Numbered from the stretch's first letter, positions 23,598 through 32,368 are shown. The stretch is DNA of 32,489 nt from Larsenimonas salina (GCF_023736155.1 NZ_JAMLJJ010000011.1:1-32489), one strand, 5' to 3'. Notes: generated by a model from the letters alone, not told the origin. Numbers and translations are program-made.

Positions 23598-25262
23598 CTA
23601 GACATTTTTCGGCTCGCTCCTCAACCCCTTGACCACCGCGAAGCAGGCCGCCAGCAGCACCAGCGTGAACGGCAGCCCGGTGGCGAGCACGGCGGTCTGC
23701 AGCGCACCCAGGCCGCCACCCAGCAGCAGCGCGATGGCGATGGCGCCCTCGATCAGCGCCCAGAAGATGCGCTGCGCCTTGGGCGCATCCACCTTGCCGC
23801 CGGCGGTCAGTGAGTCGATGACCAGTGAGCCGGAGTCCGAGGAAGTGATGAAGAACACCATCACCAGCACGATGCCGACGAAGGAGGTGATAGCGGTCCA
23901 GGGCAACTGGCTCAGCATCACGAACAGCTGCAGTTCGACCACCGCGTCCTTGACCCCCTGGAAGTTGTCCGTGACGAGCTGATCGATGGCGGTGTTGCCG
24001 AAGGCCGTGAACCACAGCGTGGAAACCAGCGTGGGCACGATCATCACCGAAATCAGGAACTCACGAACGGTGCGGCCGCGGCTGACGCGGGCGATGAACA
24101 TGCCGACGAACGGAGACCAGGAGATCCACCAAGCCCAATAGAGGGCGGTCCACCCCTGACGGTAGTTGTCATCTTCGCGTCCAAAAGGCATGGACAGCGC
24201 CGGCAGGTGATACAGGTAGGAACCGAGATTGGTGAAGAAATCGGTCATGATCAGCAGGGTAGGACCGACCACGATCATGAACAGCAGAAGCATGAAGGCC
24301 AGCACCATGTTGACCATGGACAGGCGCTGCACGCCCTTGTCGACACCCGCCATCACCGACATCAGGGCCACCAGGGTGATACCCAGGATGAGCAGTACCA
24401 TGGTGACGTTGCCGTCGGGGATCCCAAACAGGTAATTGAGCCCAGCCGTCGCCTGGGAAGCCCCATAGCCCAGCGAGGTCGCCAGCCCAAACAGAGTCGC
24501 GAAGACAGACAGGATATCGATCAAGTGCCCCGGCCAGCCCCAGACCCGCTCCCCCAACAGGGGATAGAAGATCGAGCGCATGGTCAGCGGCAGTCCCTTG
24601 TTGAAGGAGAACAGCGCCAGAGCAAGTGCGACCATCGCGTAGATGGCCCAGGGGTGAAGGTTCCAGTGATAGAGTGTGGCCGCCATGCCAAGCGACATGG
24701 CGCCTGCCTGGTCACCGGCAGCTCCCCCAAGAGGCGCCCAGTCGGTACGCACACCGTTCTCCACAGTGGTGCCACCCAGCGAGGTACCAAAGTGGGTCAG
24801 CGGCTCATTGACGCCGAAAAACACCAGGCCGATCCCCATGCCGGCGGCGAACAGCATCGCGAACCAGCCGGCATAGCTGAAGTCCGGCTTAGCATCTGCG
24901 CCGCCGATACGCACCCTGCCTAGCGGGGTAAAGATCAGCACTACTGCCACAAGCAGGATGATATTGGCTGCCAGCAGGAAGAACCAGTCGAGATAGCCGG
25001 TCAGAAAACCGAATATTGCATCGAAGATCGGTTCAATCTCTTCCTGCAACGCCAGGGTAATGATCACGAAGAAGAGGATCGTCAGCGCCGAGATGGAGAA
25101 CACCTTCCCGTGCACGTCCAGATCGAACCCGAAACGCTTGAAGGCAACGTTGTCTTGGCCAATCACGTAATCGGTATTGATGAGATTGGCCGGTCCCTGA
25201 GGCGAGGGAATTCCCTGCTGCCCCGTTGTGGACGATTCGTTCGTTTTGTCATGGTCGGTCAT
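23598..25262 (-). CDS. BCCT-family transporter of the hydroxyproline-betaine operon
   Basis: 554 residues from the ATG at 25262, which has AAGGA seven bases upstream; the ATG at 25268 is only one base from that site. Twelve helices, with G-M-G-I-G-L-V-F-F-G-V-N-E-P, the substrate-site helix W-W-I-S-W-S-P-F-V-G-M-F-I-A-R and F-I-T-S-S-D-S-G-S. There is a polar N-terminal tail of about 50 residues and no long C-terminal regulatory domain, so it is more likely a catabolic importer than an osmosensing one. It is the intact paralog of the broken gene at 9600. Last gene of a five-gene operon whose enzymes degrade hydroxyproline, so it most likely imports proline betaine and/or hydroxyproline betaine. 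Confidence 0.9.
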   Translation of the reverse strand: MTDHDKTNESSTTGQQGIPSPQGPANLINTDYVIGQDNVAFKRFGFDLDVHGKVFSISALTILFFVIITLALQEEIEPIFDAIFGFLTGYLDWFFLLAANIILLVAVVLIFTPLGRVRIGGADAKPDFSYAGWFAMLFAAGMGIGLVFFGVNEPLTHFGTSLGGTTVENGVRTDWAPLGGAAGDQAGAMSLGMAATLYHWNLHPWAIYAMVALALALFSFNKGLPLTMRSIFYPLLGERVWGWPGHLIDILSVFATLFGLATSLGYGASQATAGLNYLFGIPDGNVTMVLLILGITLVALMSVMAGVDKGVQRLSMVNMVLAFMLLLFMIVVGPTLLIMTDFFTNLGSYLYHLPALSMPFGREDDNYRQGWTALYWAWWISWSPFVGMFIARVSRGRTVREFLISVMIVPTLVSTLWFTAFGNTAIDQLVTDNFQGVKDAVVELQLFVMLSQLPWTAITSFVGIVLVMVFFITSSDSGSLVIDSLTAGGKVDAPKAQRIFWALIEGAIAIALLLGGGLGALQTAVLATGLPFTLVLLAACFAVVKGLRSEPKNV

Positions 25263-25346
25263 GGGCATATCCTTCTTATTGTCTCATGATGATGGCCGGG
25301 GCCACCTCCTTGGGCAGTCTAGGCTCTGGCCCGGCACGCTTGCGAC

Positions 25347-26459
25347 TTAGTACTCCACCTCCACGCTCCCCTTGACAGTGGTGCAGCAGCTCAGCACATA
25401 GCCCTCGGCGATTTCCTCCTCGCTGATGCCGCCGTTGTGTTCCATGGTGGTTTCCCCTTCCAGCACGCGCACCCGACAGGTGCCGCAGACTCCCATCCCG
25501 CAGGCCTTGGGGATCGTCAGATCGGCATTGACGGCCGCCTCGTGAAGCGTGATGCCACCGGCCACCTGGACCGACTTGCCAGACTCCTGAAAGGTGACCC
25601 AGTGGGCCTCTTCCACTGCCTCTTCATCCCGCTCCATGGCCTCGGCAGCATGCCCTTCGGCCACGGCGATATCGGAGGCTGGCGTCGCTCCGAAGGACTC
25701 CTCGTGATAGCGGGAGAAGTCATATCCGGCTTCCTGAAGCAGCTGACGTACCGCCCGCATATAGGGTGTCGGTCCGCAGCAGAATATCTCACGGTCGAGA
25801 AAGTCCGGCGCAATGAGCTGCAGCATCTCGCGGGTCAAGTATCCGCGATAACCGCCCCATATCTGCCCCGTTTCGGTACGCTCGCAGATCAGGTGCAGCT
25901 TGAAGTTATCGATACGGGTGGACATATAGTCCAGCTCCGCACGGTAGATGATGTCACTCGGCGTTCGAGCACTGTGGGCGAACACCATGTCGACATCGGA
26001 GTTGGTATTGAAGAACCAGCGCGCCATGGACATCACCGGAGTAATGCCCACGCCACCGGAAAGAAATAGCACCTTGTCGGCGGAATGATCGATGCAATTG
26101 AACTGCCCTACCGGGCCATGCACCGCAACCAGATCCCCTTCCTGAAGATTGTCATGCAGCCAATTAGAGACCACGCCTCCCGCCACACGCTTCACCGTGA
26201 CGGAGAAGCTATAGGGAATCGACGGAGCGCTGGAGATCGTGTAGGAACGCATCACCTGCTCGCCGTCGATCTCCAGCTCCATCGTCACGAACTGCCCCGG
26301 CTTGAAGAAGAACAGCACCGGCTGCTGCATGGTGAAACAGTAGGTCCTGACATCCTGCGTTTCCTGGATGATCTTATGGCAGCGCACCAGATGGCGGCCG
26401 TTCGCCCAGGTCTGCGTATTGATGGGGTTAAGGAATTCGGTGCTAGCGAAGCTGTTCAT
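25347..26459 (-). CDS. Reductase component of a Rieske-type N-demethylating oxygenase (GbcB/HpbC-like)
   Basis: 370 residues from ATG 26459 (AGGA nine bases ahead). Three domains in order: FAD-binding barrel with R-S-Y-T-I-S-S at 71-77; NAD-binding domain with L-F-L-S-G-G-V-G-I-T-P-V at 131-142 and C-C-G-P-T-P-Y-M at 227-234; and a C-terminal plant-type 2Fe-2S ferredoxin with C320-x4-C325-x2-C328-x29-C358. This is the layout of GbcB, of stachydrine demethylase reductases and of HpbC, which feed electrons from NAD(P)H to a Rieske oxygenase that removes the first methyl group of a betaine. No Rieske oxygenase gene is present in the window. GbcB and HpbC cannot be told apart from the sequence alone; the operon favours the hydroxyproline-betaine role. 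Confidence 0.87.
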   Translation of the reverse strand: MNSFASTEFLNPINTQTWANGRHLVRCHKIIQETQDVRTYCFTMQQPVLFFFKPGQFVTMELEIDGEQVMRSYTISSAPSIPYSFSVTVKRVAGGVVSNWLHDNLQEGDLVAVHGPVGQFNCIDHSADKVLFLSGGVGITPVMSMARWFFNTNSDVDMVFAHSARTPSDIIYRAELDYMSTRIDNFKLHLICERTETGQIWGGYRGYLTREMLQLIAPDFLDREIFCCGPTPYMRAVRQLLQEAGYDFSRYHEESFGATPASDIAVAEGHAAEAMERDEEAVEEAHWVTFQESGKSVQVAGGITLHEAAVNADLTIPKACGMGVCGTCRVRVLEGETTMEHNGGISEEEIAEGYVLSCCTTVKGSVEVEY

Positions 26460-26483
26460 GAGAAAACGTCCTATACGGAAGCT

Positions 26484-26511
26484 GCCACCCCCGGCAGGTG
26501 CTGAGGGTGGC
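26484..26511 (-). repeat. Short hairpin between aldehyde dehydrogenase and reductase genes
   Basis: GCCACCC at 26484-26490 pairs with GGGTGGC at 26505-26511 (7 bp, 14-base loop) inside the 83-base gap of the operon. It may be an attenuator or RNA-processing site that adjusts expression of the reductase and transporter relative to the catabolic enzymes. No U-tract. Confidence 0.35.
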
Positions 26512-26542
26512 AAGTCGCGATCTTGTCATTCTTCAGGCCGGA

Positions 26543-28048
26543 TCAGCCCAGCTGGATCCAGGTGGTCTTGAGCTCGCAGTACTGGTCATGCGCATAGGCC
26601 GACTTGTCGCGGCCGCCGAAGCCGGACTGCTTGTAGCCGCCGAACGGGGTGGTGATATCGCCCTCGGAGAAGCAGTTCACGGAGACCGTGCCGGCGCGGA
26701 TCGCCCGTGACATGCGATGCACGGTGTTGATGTCGTTGCTCCACAGCGAGGCCGCCAGGCCGTAACAGGTGTCGTTGGCAATGGCGATGGCCTCTTCCTC
26801 GGTGTCGAACGGGATTACGGCCAGCACAGGGCCGAAGATCTCGTCGCGTGCCACGGAGGCGTCGGCGGAGACGTCGTCGAAGATGGTGGGCGGCACGAAG
26901 TAGCCGCCGCTCTCCTGCAGCACACGCTCGCCGCCGGTGACGGCCTTGAGCCCTTCGGACTCGGCCTGCTGGATGTGACCGAGCACCTTGTCCATGTGGG
27001 CCTCCTCGATCAGGGCACCGAGCTGAACGTCGGGGTCGAGCGGATCACCCATGGCCCAGTCGGAGGCCAGCTGGACCTGCAGCTCGTCGATCAGGGCGTC
27101 CTTGATGGAGCGGTGAACGATCAGACGCGAGCCGGCGGAGCAGTTCTCACCCATGTTCCAGAAGGCAGAGGCCAGGACATCGCCGGCCACGGCCTTGAGG
27201 TCGCTCACGTCAGGCATCACCACTTGGGGATTCTTACCGCCGCACTCGAGGACCACGCGCTTGAGGTTGCTGGCGGCAGAGTACTCGAGGAATTTGCGGC
27301 CGACCTCGGTGGAGCCGGTGAAGGCGGACAGGTCGATGTCCGGGTGCAGGCCGATCGCCTTCCCGGCCACGTGGCCCAGACCGGTCACCACATTCAACAC
27401 GCCGGCTGGGATGCCCGCTTCATGGGCCAGCTCGGCGAGGCGGGTGGTGCTGAGCGAGGTCAGCTCGGCGGGCTTGAGCACCACGCTGTTGCCGGTAATC
27501 AGCGCCGGTCCCAGCTTCCAGCCAGCCATCATGGCGGGGAAGTTCCACGGCAGCACCGCGCCTACCACGCCGATCGGCTCGCGGGTCACGGTGGCCACCA
27601 CGCCCGGCTCGGTGGGCGCCACGGCATCGTAGAGCTTGTCGGCGGCCTCGGCGTGCCAGCGAATGGTGTTGGCGGTATCGGGAATGTCAACGTTGAAGCA
27701 CTCGCCGATCGGCTTGCCTGCCTCGAGGGCCTCCAGCACGGCCAGCTCCAGGGTGTGCTCCTCGATCAGGTCGGCGAAGCGCTGCATGATCGCCTTGCGC
27801 TCGGCGGGCGCCAAGCCCGACCAGACGCCGGACTCGAAGGCACGACGGGCGGCCTGGACGGCCAGATCCACGTCCTCCTCGCCGCAGGCGGCGACCTCGG
27901 TCAGCACCTTGCCGGTGGCAGGGTTCAGGGTCTCGAAGGTCTCGCCGGAACGTGCGGCGACGAAGCGACCGTCGATGAAGGCCAGGTTGCGGAACTCCAA
28001 GCGTTCGACCTGCTGGGCGATGGCGTCTTTCGTGAGGATATCGGACAT
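26543..28048 (-). CDS. NAD-dependent aldehyde dehydrogenase, probably 2-oxoglutarate-semialdehyde dehydrogenase
   Basis: 501 residues, the standard ALDH length. Catalytic Cys303 in E-N-C-S-A-G-S-R and general base Glu268 in L-E-C-G-G-K-N-P are both present, with F-T-G-S-T-E-V-G at 243-250 for NAD binding and P-W-N-F-P at 167-171. By sequence style it belongs with PuuC/KauB-type enzymes (gamma-glutamyl-aminobutyraldehyde and related substrates). By context, downstream of a DapA-family deaminase and an amino-acid oxidase, it should oxidise 2-oxoglutarate semialdehyde to 2-oxoglutarate, the last step of 4-hydroxyproline breakdown (HypH role). Third gene of the minus-strand operon, 40 bases after the oxidase. 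Confidence 0.9.
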   Translation of the reverse strand: MSDILTKDAIAQQVERLEFRNLAFIDGRFVAARSGETFETLNPATGKVLTEVAACGEEDVDLAVQAARRAFESGVWSGLAPAERKAIMQRFADLIEEHTLELAVLEALEAGKPIGECFNVDIPDTANTIRWHAEAADKLYDAVAPTEPGVVATVTREPIGVVGAVLPWNFPAMMAGWKLGPALITGNSVVLKPAELTSLSTTRLAELAHEAGIPAGVLNVVTGLGHVAGKAIGLHPDIDLSAFTGSTEVGRKFLEYSAASNLKRVVLECGGKNPQVVMPDVSDLKAVAGDVLASAFWNMGENCSAGSRLIVHRSIKDALIDELQVQLASDWAMGDPLDPDVQLGALIEEAHMDKVLGHIQQAESEGLKAVTGGERVLQESGGYFVPPTIFDDVSADASVARDEIFGPVLAVIPFDTEEEAIAIANDTCYGLAASLWSNDINTVHRMSRAIRAGTVSVNCFSEGDITTPFGGYKQSGFGGRDKSAYAHDQYCELKTTWIQLG

Positions 28049-28088
28049 TGTTTTGCTCCTCCGGATCGTGATTCGTGTGTGAGGGAAA

Positions 28089-29417
28089 TCAGAGTTCTTT
28101 GCCGGCCTTCCATTCTTTCCAGGCGAGGGTCGAACTGATCCCTAGCCCCAGGAAGGGCTCCGGCGGATTGGCAACCGGCTTGGGCTGCTTGAGCATGATG
28201 TCGAGCTGCTCGCTCTCGACGCCGAGAGCATACTCGGCGGCCAGCTTGCCGGTGATGGTGCCTCGGGCCAGGCCCAGGCCGTTCTGACACAGGGCGCTGT
28301 ATACGCCGGGCGCTAGCTCACCGAACGGCGTCCCGCCATTACGCGTGACGCACAGCGCCCCGCCCCAGGTGTACTCCATCTCGACACCTGGCAGCATCGG
28401 GAAGCGCTCATCGAATGAGCGACGATGGGCGGCACGGATACGTTCCATCTTGCCGGGATCGGCACTGAGGCCAGCGTTGTAAGTGAAGGTGTGGCGCACG
28501 CAGATACGTCCGCTGCCCAGCCGGCGCAGGGTCGTGCCCATGGGATCGGCCGGAATCAGCCCCCAGCTCTCATCACCGCCGAGCGCCGCCAGTTCGTCGT
28601 CGCTCAGCTGACGTGACAAGCTGCCGTAGGTATAGATCGGCAGGATGCGGCCCTTGAGATTGAAGGCGCCGAACTGAGAGGCATAGGCGTTGTTGGCCAG
28701 CACCAGTCGGGGAGACTGCAGCCGACCTTGGTCGGTGACCAGCGTATGCGGCTTGCCGACCTCGATGCGCCGCACCGGGCTATCCTCGAACAGCTGCACG
28801 TTCTCGGGCAGGGTCTCGCCCAGCCCGCGCACCAGGGCCGCCGGCTGCAGCAGCACGGTGCCCGGGGCGTGAACGCCGGCCCTGAAGAAGTCGGTGCCGG
28901 TCACCGCCTTCATCTCGGCGGCGTCGAGCTTGCGGTAGGCTTCGCCGAGCCCGTCGAGCCCCTTGGTGAAGGCCTCCAGCGCCTGCTGGCCGTGCTCTTC
29001 CACCGCGCCGTGCAGCTTGCCCTGCTCGCGCCAGTCGCAGTCGATGCCGTGACCCTTGACGATCCCGCGCATGTAGTCGATCGCCGAGCGGTTCAGGCAG
29101 ATCTGCTGCAGATCGTTGGAGCGGTCGCCGGTGTAGTCGTGCGAGTTGAGGTCATGGGGCAGATCGATCATGAAGCCGGAGTTGCGGCCGGCGGCACCGA
29201 AGCCGATGCGGCGCGCATCGATCAGGGCGATGGACGCTTCCGGCTGTAGCTCGGCCAGCCGACGGGCGGCGGCCAGGCCGGCCAGGCCGGCGCCCAGCAC
29301 GACCCAGTCGGCCTTGACCTCGCCCTTGAGCGGCGTAGACGGCCCCGGCGCAGACAGCGTCTCGTACCAGCCACAGCGCCCGTCGTTCTGGGGCAATTTG
29401 TTGCATGTCAGCTGCAT
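28089..29417 (-). CDS. FAD-dependent amine/amino-acid oxidase (DAO family), probable cis-4-hydroxyproline oxidase
   Basis: 442 residues. N-terminal dinucleotide-binding motif W-V-V-L-G-A-G-L-A-G-L-A-A-A-R-R-L, then the DAO-family segment G-F-G-A-A-G-R-N-S-G-F, with the second flavin contact in the C-terminal part near G-L-G-L-A-R-G-T. No signal peptide or membrane helix. The fold group includes gamma-glutamylputrescine oxidase (PuuB) as well as D-amino-acid and D-hydroxyproline oxidases, and sequence style alone leans to PuuB-like proteins. The operon context (DapA-family deaminase directly upstream, semialdehyde dehydrogenase directly downstream) favours oxidation of cis-4-hydroxy-D-proline to 1-pyrroline-4-hydroxy-2-carboxylate, the HypF/LhpB role. 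The C-terminal 40 residues are polar and rich in Pro and Lys. Confidence 0.82.
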   Translation of the reverse strand: MQLTCNKLPQNDGRCGWYETLSAPGPSTPLKGEVKADWVVLGAGLAGLAAARRLAELQPEASIALIDARRIGFGAAGRNSGFMIDLPHDLNSHDYTGDRSNDLQQICLNRSAIDYMRGIVKGHGIDCDWREQGKLHGAVEEHGQQALEAFTKGLDGLGEAYRKLDAAEMKAVTGTDFFRAGVHAPGTVLLQPAALVRGLGETLPENVQLFEDSPVRRIEVGKPHTLVTDQGRLQSPRLVLANNAYASQFGAFNLKGRILPIYTYGSLSRQLSDDELAALGGDESWGLIPADPMGTTLRRLGSGRICVRHTFTYNAGLSADPGKMERIRAAHRRSFDERFPMLPGVEMEYTWGGALCVTRNGGTPFGELAPGVYSALCQNGLGLARGTITGKLAAEYALGVESEQLDIMLKQPKPVANPPEPFLGLGISSTLAWKEWKAGKEL

Positions 29418-29444
29418 GAATGAGGGCTCCTCCGCCGAGTGGAA

Positions 29445-30335
29445 TCAGCCGCGGTGCGCGACCAGGGCTTCGTAGGCGCTCTTGAAGGTGGCCTTCTCGT
29501 CGTCGTTCAGCGGCAGCAACGGACGGCGCGCGTTGCCCACCGGCATGTCGGCGAGTTCGCAGCCGTACTTGATGTACTGGCAGAACTTGCCACCCTGCTC
29601 CAGCAGGTTGAGGATCGGCAGGATACGTGCGGCCAGCTCGCGACCGGCGACGAAGTCCTGGTCGATGACGCAGGCCTTGTGTAGCGCGACGTGCTCCGGT
29701 GCCAGGAAGTTGGACGCCCCGGCGACCCAGCTCCGGGCGCCCCAGACGAAGAACTCCAGCACCTGGTCGTCCATACCGCAGCTCAGCTGGATGTGATCGG
29801 CGTGGTCGTTGGCCAGCTCGTGCATGCGCTCGACGGAGCCGGTGCTTTCCTTGATCGCCTGGATGTTGGGGCGCGCGCGCAGGGCGTCGATCAGATCGAA
29901 CTCCATCGGCACGCCGGTGCGGTCGGGGAAGTTGTAGAGCATGATCGGCATGTCGAGGGCGTCGTCGACGGCCTCGATGTGCGTGAGCAACTCATCTTGG
30001 GCCGGCTGGCAGTAGTACGGCGCGGCGACCAGGACGGCGTCGAAGTCTGCGGCCTTGGCGTACTGACCCAGCTCCAGGCTGTCTTCGGTGGTAGTAGCAT
30101 TGACACCGGCCATCAGTGGCACGCGGCCCTTGGCATGGCCCACAACTCGGTCGAAGACCTGCTTGCGTTCGTCCTTGGTCAGAGCGTAGTACTCACCAGT
30201 GGTACCGCCGATGATCAGGCCATGGACGCCCTGCTCAATCAGGGTATCGACCAAGAGATCCAGTGCTTCCAGCTTAAGGGCGCCCTGCTCGTCGAGGGGA
30301 GTCACGACCGGCGTCCAGATACCATCGAAATTCAT
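29445..30335 (-). CDS. DapA-family lyase, probable 1-pyrroline-4-hydroxy-2-carboxylate deaminase
   Basis: 296 residues from ATG 30335, which has AGGTGA four bases ahead; the longer open frame adds 13 residues without family character. TIM barrel of the dihydrodipicolinate synthase/N-acetylneuraminate lyase family, with G-T-T-G-E at 44-48, Tyr134 (Y-N-F-P) and Schiff-base Lys162 (I-K-E-S-T-G). The family includes the deaminase LhpC/HypD, which turns 1-pyrroline-4-hydroxy-2-carboxylate into 2-oxoglutarate semialdehyde and ammonia. Its place at the head of an operon with an FAD oxidase and an aldehyde dehydrogenase makes that the best call. A housekeeping DapA is less likely, since no lysine genes are near. 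Confidence 0.85.
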   Translation of the reverse strand: MNFDGIWTPVVTPLDEQGALKLEALDLLVDTLIEQGVHGLIIGGTTGEYYALTKDERKQVFDRVVGHAKGRVPLMAGVNATTTEDSLELGQYAKAADFDAVLVAAPYYCQPAQDELLTHIEAVDDALDMPIMLYNFPDRTGVPMEFDLIDALRARPNIQAIKESTGSVERMHELANDHADHIQLSCGMDDQVLEFFVWGARSWVAGASNFLAPEHVALHKACVIDQDFVAGRELAARILPILNLLEQGGKFCQYIKYGCELADMPVGNARRPLLPLNDDEKATFKSAYEALVAHRG

Positions 30336-30983
30336 ATCGTCACCTAGTTGTATGAAGTATTGCGACACGACCAAAGGTCATGCCCATCAGAGTAAACAGC
30401 GATCCAATCTCCACGGAAGAAACCTTTTTTGTCGCCAAAACATGACCGGGGGTTATGAATAAAAGGCCCAGCAGAGGCTTATTCCAGCCAGGTCACGCTG
30501 ACTGGCTCTTTACTTGGCTGGTTATTGCGATGCTCGACGCCTGACCAATCTTGGCAAGGCCGATCACTTCATTCCGGTCGAACGTAGAGTGATGTCATTT
30601 TCAGCATCGACTGGATCACATCGGACACACACCGCGGCGCGATTCGAGACATATACCCAAATTGTTGATATTAAATAATAAAGCAGCCTGACTAAGGATG
30701 AGGTGACTCGGGTGCACGTCATCCATGCACAGTTGTTTTTTGTCGAGGCTTCGCCGGCCGCCGACGCTCCTGAGGCTCGGCAGAGCAACGTCATAACACC
30801 AGCTCATCAACTGTCCGGAGAAATAATCGATGTGGCGCAGTGTTTGACCTACTTAGACTCGAGGGGCGCCTACAACAATCGGTGACGAGACATCCCTGGC
30901 AAGCTGCGTTGCCACCCGGCGAGCCTAGTGGCGCCTCCGGGGTCGTATACCTAGATGTCTCAGCCGGACAACAGGAGTCAATC
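30336..30983. promoter_or_regulatory. Long divergent intergenic region, hyp operon (-) / fdhA (+)
   Basis: About 650 bases, the longest gap in the window and its most AT-rich part. I see no gene: the short open frames here lack family features, codon bias and ribosome-binding sites. It must hold promoters for the five-gene minus-strand operon and for fdhA. An AT-rich core with TTGATA and ATTAAATAATAAAG at about 30664-30682 could be part of a plus-strand promoter. GAATAA (30458-30463) and TTATTC (30479-30484) form a short inverted pair close to the hyp operon. fdhA has a clear CAGGAG site at about 30972. Confidence 0.5.
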
Positions 30984-32177
30984 ATGAGCACAGCCAACCG
31001 CGGAGTCGTCTACAAGGGCCCGGGCGAGGTCGCCGTCGAGTCCATCGCCTACCCGGAACTCGCCCTCGGCAATCGCAAGTGCGAACACGGCGTGATCCTC
31101 AAGGTCGTCACCACCAACATCTGTGGCAGCGACCAGCACATGGTGCGGGGCCGCACCACCGCGCCGGAAGGCTTGGTGCTGGGGCACGAGATCACCGGCA
31201 TCGTGGTCGAGTGCGGTCGCGACGTCGAATTCCTGAGCCCGGGCGACATGGTCTCGGTGCCGTTCAACATCGCCTGCGGCCGCTGCCGCAACTGCAAGTC
31301 CGGCCAGACCGGCATCTGCCTGAACGTCAACCCGTCACGCCCGGGCGCGGCCTACGGCTACGTCGACATGGGCGGCTGGGTCGGTGGCCAGACCGAATAC
31401 GTCATGGTCCCCTACGCCGACTTCAACCTGCTGAAGTTCCCGGACGCCGACCAGGCCATGGAGAAGATCAAGGACCTGACCCTGCTGTCCGACATCTTCC
31501 CGACCGGCTTCCACGGCTGCGTCACCGCCGGCGTCGGCCCGGGCTCCACCGTCTACATCGCTGGCGCCGGCCCGGTCGGCCTGGCCGCCGCGGTCTCCGC
31601 CCAGCTGCTGGGTGCCGCCTGTGTCATCGTCGGCGACATGATCGAGGACCGCCTGGCCCAGGCCCGCAGCTTCGGCTGCGAGACCATCGACCTGACCGAA
31701 GACGGCGACATGGCCGACAAGATCGAGGTCATCCTCGGCGAGCGCGAGGTCGATGCCTTCGTCGACTGCGTCGGCTTCGAGGCCCATGCCTGCGGCTGCA
31801 ACCACGGCCAGGAGGCGCCGGCCGCGGTGCTGAACTCCGCCATGTCGCTGACCCGCGCCGGTGGCCAGATCGGCATCCCCGGCCTGTACGTGACCGAGGA
31901 TCCGGGGTCGTCCGACGCCGCCGCCCAGCAGGGCAGCCTGAGCATGCGCTTCGGCCTCGGCTGGGCCAAGTCGCACAGCTTCCACACCGGCCAGTGCCCG
32001 GTGATGAAGTATCACCGTCCGCTGATGCAGGCGATCCTGTTCGGCAAGGTGAACATCGCCGACGCCGTCAACGTGCAGATGATCACCCTGGATCAGGCGC
32101 CGCAGGGCTACGCCGACTTCGATGGCGGTGCCGCCAAGAAATTCGTCATCGATCCGCACGGCAGCGTGGCTGCCTGA
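30984..32177 (+). CDS. fdhA: Glutathione-independent formaldehyde dehydrogenase (Zn-dependent ADH family)
   Basis: 397 residues from ATG 30984 (CAGGAG upstream); the frame stays open to 30840 but that part is not family-like. Catalytic zinc region N-I-C-G-S-D-Q-H (Cys47) and G-H-E-I-T-G; structural zinc loop C-x2-C-x2-C-x7-C; NAD-binding V-Y-I-A-G-A-G-P-V-G-L-A-A-A. It matches the FdhA of Pseudomonas putida, which oxidises free formaldehyde to formate without glutathione and has tightly bound NAD. N-demethylation of betaines releases formaldehyde, so it belongs functionally with hpbA and the reductase at 25347. Like hpbA it is extremely GC-rich with near-uniform codon use, suggesting high expression. 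A terminator follows, so the BCCT gene after it is a separate unit. Confidence 0.93.
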   Translation: MSTANRGVVYKGPGEVAVESIAYPELALGNRKCEHGVILKVVTTNICGSDQHMVRGRTTAPEGLVLGHEITGIVVECGRDVEFLSPGDMVSVPFNIACGRCRNCKSGQTGICLNVNPSRPGAAYGYVDMGGWVGGQTEYVMVPYADFNLLKFPDADQAMEKIKDLTLLSDIFPTGFHGCVTAGVGPGSTVYIAGAGPVGLAAAVSAQLLGAACVIVGDMIEDRLAQARSFGCETIDLTEDGDMADKIEVILGEREVDAFVDCVGFEAHACGCNHGQEAPAAVLNSAMSLTRAGGQIGIPGLYVTEDPGSSDAAAQQGSLSMRFGLGWAKSHSFHTGQCPVMKYHRPLMQAILFGKVNIADAVNVQMITLDQAPQGYADFDGGAAKKFVIDPHGSVAA

Positions 32178-32195
32178 CAAGAGATCGAAACGATT

Positions 32196-32227
32196 CGGCC
32201 TCGCTCGGCAATGAGCGGGGCCGTTTT
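32196..32227 (+). terminator. Rho-independent terminator after fdhA
   Basis: CGGCCTCGCTC at 32196-32206 pairs with GAGCGGGGCCG at 32213-32223 (11 bp with one G-U pair, 6-base loop), followed directly by TTTT at 32224-32227. It starts 18 bases after the fdhA stop. Confidence 0.85.
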
Positions 32228-32368
32228 CGAGGGGCCCCGCGCTCCGTCTTCCCGGGCCGGCCTTCCGGCTCAGTGCGACTCAGCATGCAAACGGCCCCAT
32301 CCGACGTGCATCGGACATCCTCGGCCTCTGCCGATGTCCTTATAGCAACAACAATCGAGAGTGACCCC

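Noticed and set aside
26543-29417. Putrescine degradation (PuuB/PuuC) instead of hydroxyproline breakdown
   Set aside because: The oxidase and dehydrogenase resemble Puu enzymes in style, but no gamma-glutamylputrescine synthetase or hydrolase is present, and the DapA-family gene plus hpbD/hpbA context fit hydroxyproline better. Kept as an alternative in the entries.
30513-30530. Sigma-54-like promoter (TTGGC...TTGCG) in the 650-base intergenic region
   Set aside because: The GG and GC dinucleotides are 9 bases apart instead of the required 10, and the flanking bases fit poorly.
30564-30885. Small open frames in the hyp/fdhA intergenic region
   Set aside because: They have no ribosome-binding site, no codon bias and no family features, and they overlap each other on both strands in AT-rich DNA.
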